A stretch of DNA of 64,000 nucleotides. It comes from Planctomycetota bacterium (GTDB taxonomy: Bacteria; Planctomycetota; UBA1135; GCA-002686595). The notes under the pieces were generated by a model. That model was not told where the DNA came from. It ran no database searches and was given only the letters and a program-made list of their open reading frames with translations. This document shows, piece by piece, positions 61,713 to 64,000 of the stretch. Every line of letters starts with the position of its first letter. Within the stretch, counting starts at the first letter, position 1. Location of the stretch: the NCBI GenBank assembly GCA_002683825.1, contig NYUD01000031.1, forward strand, positions 62,001 to 126,000, written 5' to 3'. The position numbers and the translations under genes are program-made.

Positions 61713-63653
61713 ATGCGCTGGCTCTACCGCTCCCTGCCCCTTTGCCTGATCGCTCCCCTGGCCGCTCAAACGCCGCTCTTTCGCGATGCGTCGGACGACT
61801 ACGGGCTCGTCCTGGAACATCTCCCTGGCAACGACACCTTCGGGATGGGCGGCGGTGTGGGCTGGCTCGATCTCGATCTGGATGGAGATGACGACCTGGT
61901 CCTGACCGGAGGGGATGTCCTTCAAAAGGTGCTGCGCAACGACAATGGCTCGTTCACGGACTTGAGTACGACGGCGGGGTTGGTCACGAACGACCGCAAC
62001 ACGATGGGCATCATCGGCGCGGATTACGATCAGGATGGTTTGCCCGACCTCTACTTGACGGCGCACGGACCGAACGACCTCTTCCGCAATCTGGGCGGCT
62101 TCCAGTTCGCAAACGTCAGCACCACAGAAGAGGCCGAGGGCAGCGGTTGGAGTTCGAGCGCAGCCTGGGCCGACTTCGACCTGGACGGGGACCTCGATCT
62201 TTACGTCGGCAACTACATCGAAATGCTGAGCTTCCCCTACCACATCGGGGGCGCCAACGATCTCTACATCAATCAGGACGGTGCCGGCCCCCAGCCCTTC
62301 GTCGAGATGGCCGCACTTTTGGGAGTCGATGACTCCGGTGTGTTCGGCCCCTTGCGCGACCCGACTTTCGAACCGCAGTTCGGCCCTCCACCGATCGGGA
62401 CGGCGACCGCGGGGTGCACTCTTTCCGTGGCGACACTGGACTACGACGAGGACGGCGCCCCGGACATCCAGGTCGGGAACGACTTCGGCTGGTTCGTTCT
62501 CCGTGACAAGCTGTTCAGGAACGACATGGCCTCCGGGTCGGGTTTGGCCTTCACCGACGTCACCGCTGCGACGATGTACGATCAGATCCCGCTCTGCAAC
62601 ATGGGCGTCAACGCCGCGGACTATGACCACGACGGCGATTGGGACTTCTACCACTCCAACCTCGGCATCAACGTCTTGCTGCGCAACGACGGCGGGATTT
62701 TCAACGACGTGGCCGCCAGCGCCGGCCCCATGGAAGGCGTGCACATCAACGGTCAGTTGCTCAGCTCCTGGGGTAGCGCGTGGACCGATTTCGATCATGA
62801 CGGTTGGGAGGATCTGTTCGTCGTCAACGGATGGGTGCCCGCCGCCTCCTTCATCCAGAACGCGATCTATTCGCCGAATGCACTGTGGAAGAACGCAGGA
62901 AACGGCACGTTTTCACGCTACTCGTGGGCGGAATCCGGATTGGACGGAATCGGCGTTGGACGGGGCATGGGCGTCAGCGACGTGAACGGCGACGGTAGGA
63001 TGGACATCTTCGTCGTCAACAACGGCACGTTCTATCCGGCGAACACCGAACGTCGCAGTCGCCTGTACATCAACGAGGGTGCCGACGGCAACTGGCTGAA
63101 GCTTCGGCTTCACGGCCGCAAGAGCAACCGCGGAGGAATCGGCGCGCGCATCGAGGCGCGCGCGGGTGCCGAGCTCTGGAAACGGCAGATGCTGGCCGAC
63201 CCCGTCTACCTTTCCAGCGGCACACGGACCCTGCACTTCGGGCTCGGTGACCACCCGGCAGTCGACCTCACCATCGCCTGGCCTTCAGGCATCGAACAGC
63301 GGATCCCCAACCTCGCGGTGAACGCCGACCTGAACGTCCGCGAGCCCCTCGTAATGATCGATCGAATCATGACCACGGCCAGGCCTGCCGGGGGTCTGAA
63401 AGTGGTTGCAGTTGTCCAAAACGACACGAGCGCGTCCCAACAGGCGACGCTTGCAGTCCGTTTCCTGCGCTCTGGCACGGCGCAGATCCTGCACCAAGCC
63501 CTGCGCACGATTCAGCTCGAGGCCGGCGAAATGCGCTCCGAACACTGGTCTTTCCCTCAGGCCCCAGGAGGAACGGGCGCGGTGGATGTGGCGACCTATG
63601 CCGTTTGCTCCGCGGCGTTCGACGGGGAAGCGGTCACGCTGACGCTTCCCTAG
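61713..63653 (+). CDS. FG-GAP/CRTAC1 repeat protein with UnbV-like C-terminus
   Basis: A 646-residue exported protein (signal SLPLCLIAPLAAQ). It has seven Ca2+-type FG-GAP blades, for example DLDLDGDDDLVLTGGD, DYDQDGLPDLYLT, DFDLDGDLDLYVGN, DYDEDGAPDIQVGN, DFDHDGWEDLFVVNG and DVNGDGRMDIFVVNN. An ASPIC/UnbV region follows (WLKLRLHGRKSNRGGIGARI; RTLHFGLGDHPAVDLTIAWP), then an extra domain of about 110 residues. Such propellers bind proteins or glycans at the cell surface. ATG 61713. It follows aat after 187 bases with no partner. Confidence 0.9.
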   Translation: MRWLYRSLPLCLIAPLAAQTPLFRDASDDYGLVLEHLPGNDTFGMGGGVGWLDLDLDGDDDLVLTGGDVLQKVLRNDNGSFTDLSTTAGLVTNDRNTMGIIGADYDQDGLPDLYLTAHGPNDLFRNLGGFQFANVSTTEEAEGSGWSSSAAWADFDLDGDLDLYVGNYIEMLSFPYHIGGANDLYINQDGAGPQPFVEMAALLGVDDSGVFGPLRDPTFEPQFGPPPIGTATAGCTLSVATLDYDEDGAPDIQVGNDFGWFVLRDKLFRNDMASGSGLAFTDVTAATMYDQIPLCNMGVNAADYDHDGDWDFYHSNLGINVLLRNDGGIFNDVAASAGPMEGVHINGQLLSSWGSAWTDFDHDGWEDLFVVNGWVPAASFIQNAIYSPNALWKNAGNGTFSRYSWAESGLDGIGVGRGMGVSDVNGDGRMDIFVVNNGTFYPANTERRSRLYINEGADGNWLKLRLHGRKSNRGGIGARIEARAGAELWKRQMLADPVYLSSGTRTLHFGLGDHPAVDLTIAWPSGIEQRIPNLAVNADLNVREPLVMIDRIMTTARPAGGLKVVAVVQNDTSASQQATLAVRFLRSGTAQILHQALRTIQLEAGEMRSEHWSFPQAPGGTGAVDVATYAVCSAAFDGEAVTLTLP

Positions 63654-63938
63654 TTCATAGATCCCCTTGTGTTTCTTCCCGGAGGCACGCGACGTACCCG
63701 CGTAATTCCAGGTAGATTGACAAGCGGGACAGGGGGGGGAATGACCGCGAACAAGATCCCGGGCAGTTCGGTGGGAGCCAACTTCATCTTCGCAATGGCT
63801 CTTGTACTTGCTGCGTGAAGTATGGGCATATGGTCTCTGGCCCGAGAACACTTCCGGACCCCTCCCGCCGCGAGGCGCCGACGTCGGGGAGGTCTTCAGA
63901 GGCTGGTGAAGTGTGCGACTTCTTCTAGCCGTATGGCC
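63654..63938. other. intergenic stretch at right end
   Basis: No supported gene. A 25-codon open frame from ATG 63741 (after eight G) encodes a hydrophobic peptide (NFIFAMALVLAA end) that resembles a truncated signal sequence and stops at 63818; it may be a gene remnant. No terminator or repeat with strong support is seen. Confidence 0.5.
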
Positions 63939-64000
63939 TCATTGCGGTTTGAAGACCAGCTTGTCCCCGCCGCGCACCCTCAGCTCGAGCTTCCGTGACT
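63939..64000 (-). CDS. 3' end of a gene entering from the right edge
   Basis: On the minus strand a frame open from the window edge reads SRKLELRVRGGDKLVFKPQ and stops at 63941-63939 (TGA). The alternating polar/hydrophobic pattern looks like a real beta-rich C-terminus, but only 19 codons are visible. Length and family cannot be judged. Confidence 0.45.
   Translation of the reverse strand, partial: SRKLELRVRGGDKLVFKPQ

Noticed and set aside
63741..63818. A 25-codon hydrophobic peptide after eight G
   Set aside because: It could be a signal-peptide remnant, but it is too short and unsupported to call as a gene.
1..64000. Prophage, CRISPR, integron or transposon
   Set aside because: No integrase, transposase, direct-repeat array, Cas or phage structural gene was seen in either strand.

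Overview
The window is 64 kb of GC-rich, gene-dense bacterial chromosome with no rRNA, tRNA, CRISPR array, integrase, transposase or phage gene that I could find. The mix of genes suggests a Gram-negative, aerobic, marine-type member of the Planctomycetota: a secreted repeat protein with a C-terminal module I associate with that phylum, an FG-GAP/UnbV protein, malectin/TPR and beta-helix secreted proteins, system II cytochrome c maturation, a Na+ symporter with its DUF4212 partner, and an AlgE-like porin. The phylum call is an inference (about 0.6). GTG and TTG starts are common, and several are backed by good Shine-Dalgarno sequences.

Layout. 0-7.7 kb: a truncated alpha/beta hydrolase; the cluster DUF4266 lipoprotein - DUF3570 barrel - TlpA thioredoxin - ApbE; an orphan OmpR-type regulator; an organophosphate-type MFS carrier; a small lipoprotein. 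7.9-15.3 kb: a decayed Kdo hydroxylase, a strong terminator, a PhoX-like phosphatase, a LemA/TPM operon, and the DUF4212/VC_2705-type symporter pair. 15.4-24.5 kb: a polysaccharide locus with an MBOAT O-acyltransferase and SGNH-like partner on the plus strand, converging on a tight minus-strand operon (GT28-like, two GT4, an APH-fold kinase, an AlgE-like porin). 24.5-28.9 kb: two large secreted proteins, one interrupted at a run of ten C, with other long homopolymers around them and a degenerate copy of a gene 3' end between them. 29.2-36.6 kb: a cupin - serine hydrolase - YheT operon, a QueF reductase with an unusual N-terminal extension and an upstream terminator hairpin, an unknown membrane protein, and a leucine-dehydrogenase-type enzyme.

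36.6-64 kb: an RNase HI remnant with an internal deletion; a DPP IV peptidase; a ferredoxin/TrxB-like/membrane-cytochrome fusion; a sulfatase-fold hydrolase; a lipoprotein-ResB-CcsA operon; an AI-2E family exporter followed by a malectin/TPR protein; an operon of a peroxiredoxin-like gene with an in-frame UGA at its catalytic position and a Ste24 peptidase; YciB; a penicillin-acylase-like protein with a salicylyl-CoA-hydroxylase-type flavoenzyme; Aat; an FG-GAP/UnbV protein; and the end of another gene at the right edge.

The strongest unusual signal is the peroxiredoxin-like gene at 54310-54906. A UGA replaces the expected catalytic cysteine, the frame stays intact for 156 further codons, and a hairpin that fits the bacterial SECIS rules follows. 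It is probably a selenoprotein that ordinary annotation would split in two. Next in interest are the homopolymer tracts at the glycosyltransferase/secreted-protein locus (possible phase variation), the QueF extension with its leader terminator, and the DUF4266/DUF3570/TlpA/ApbE module.
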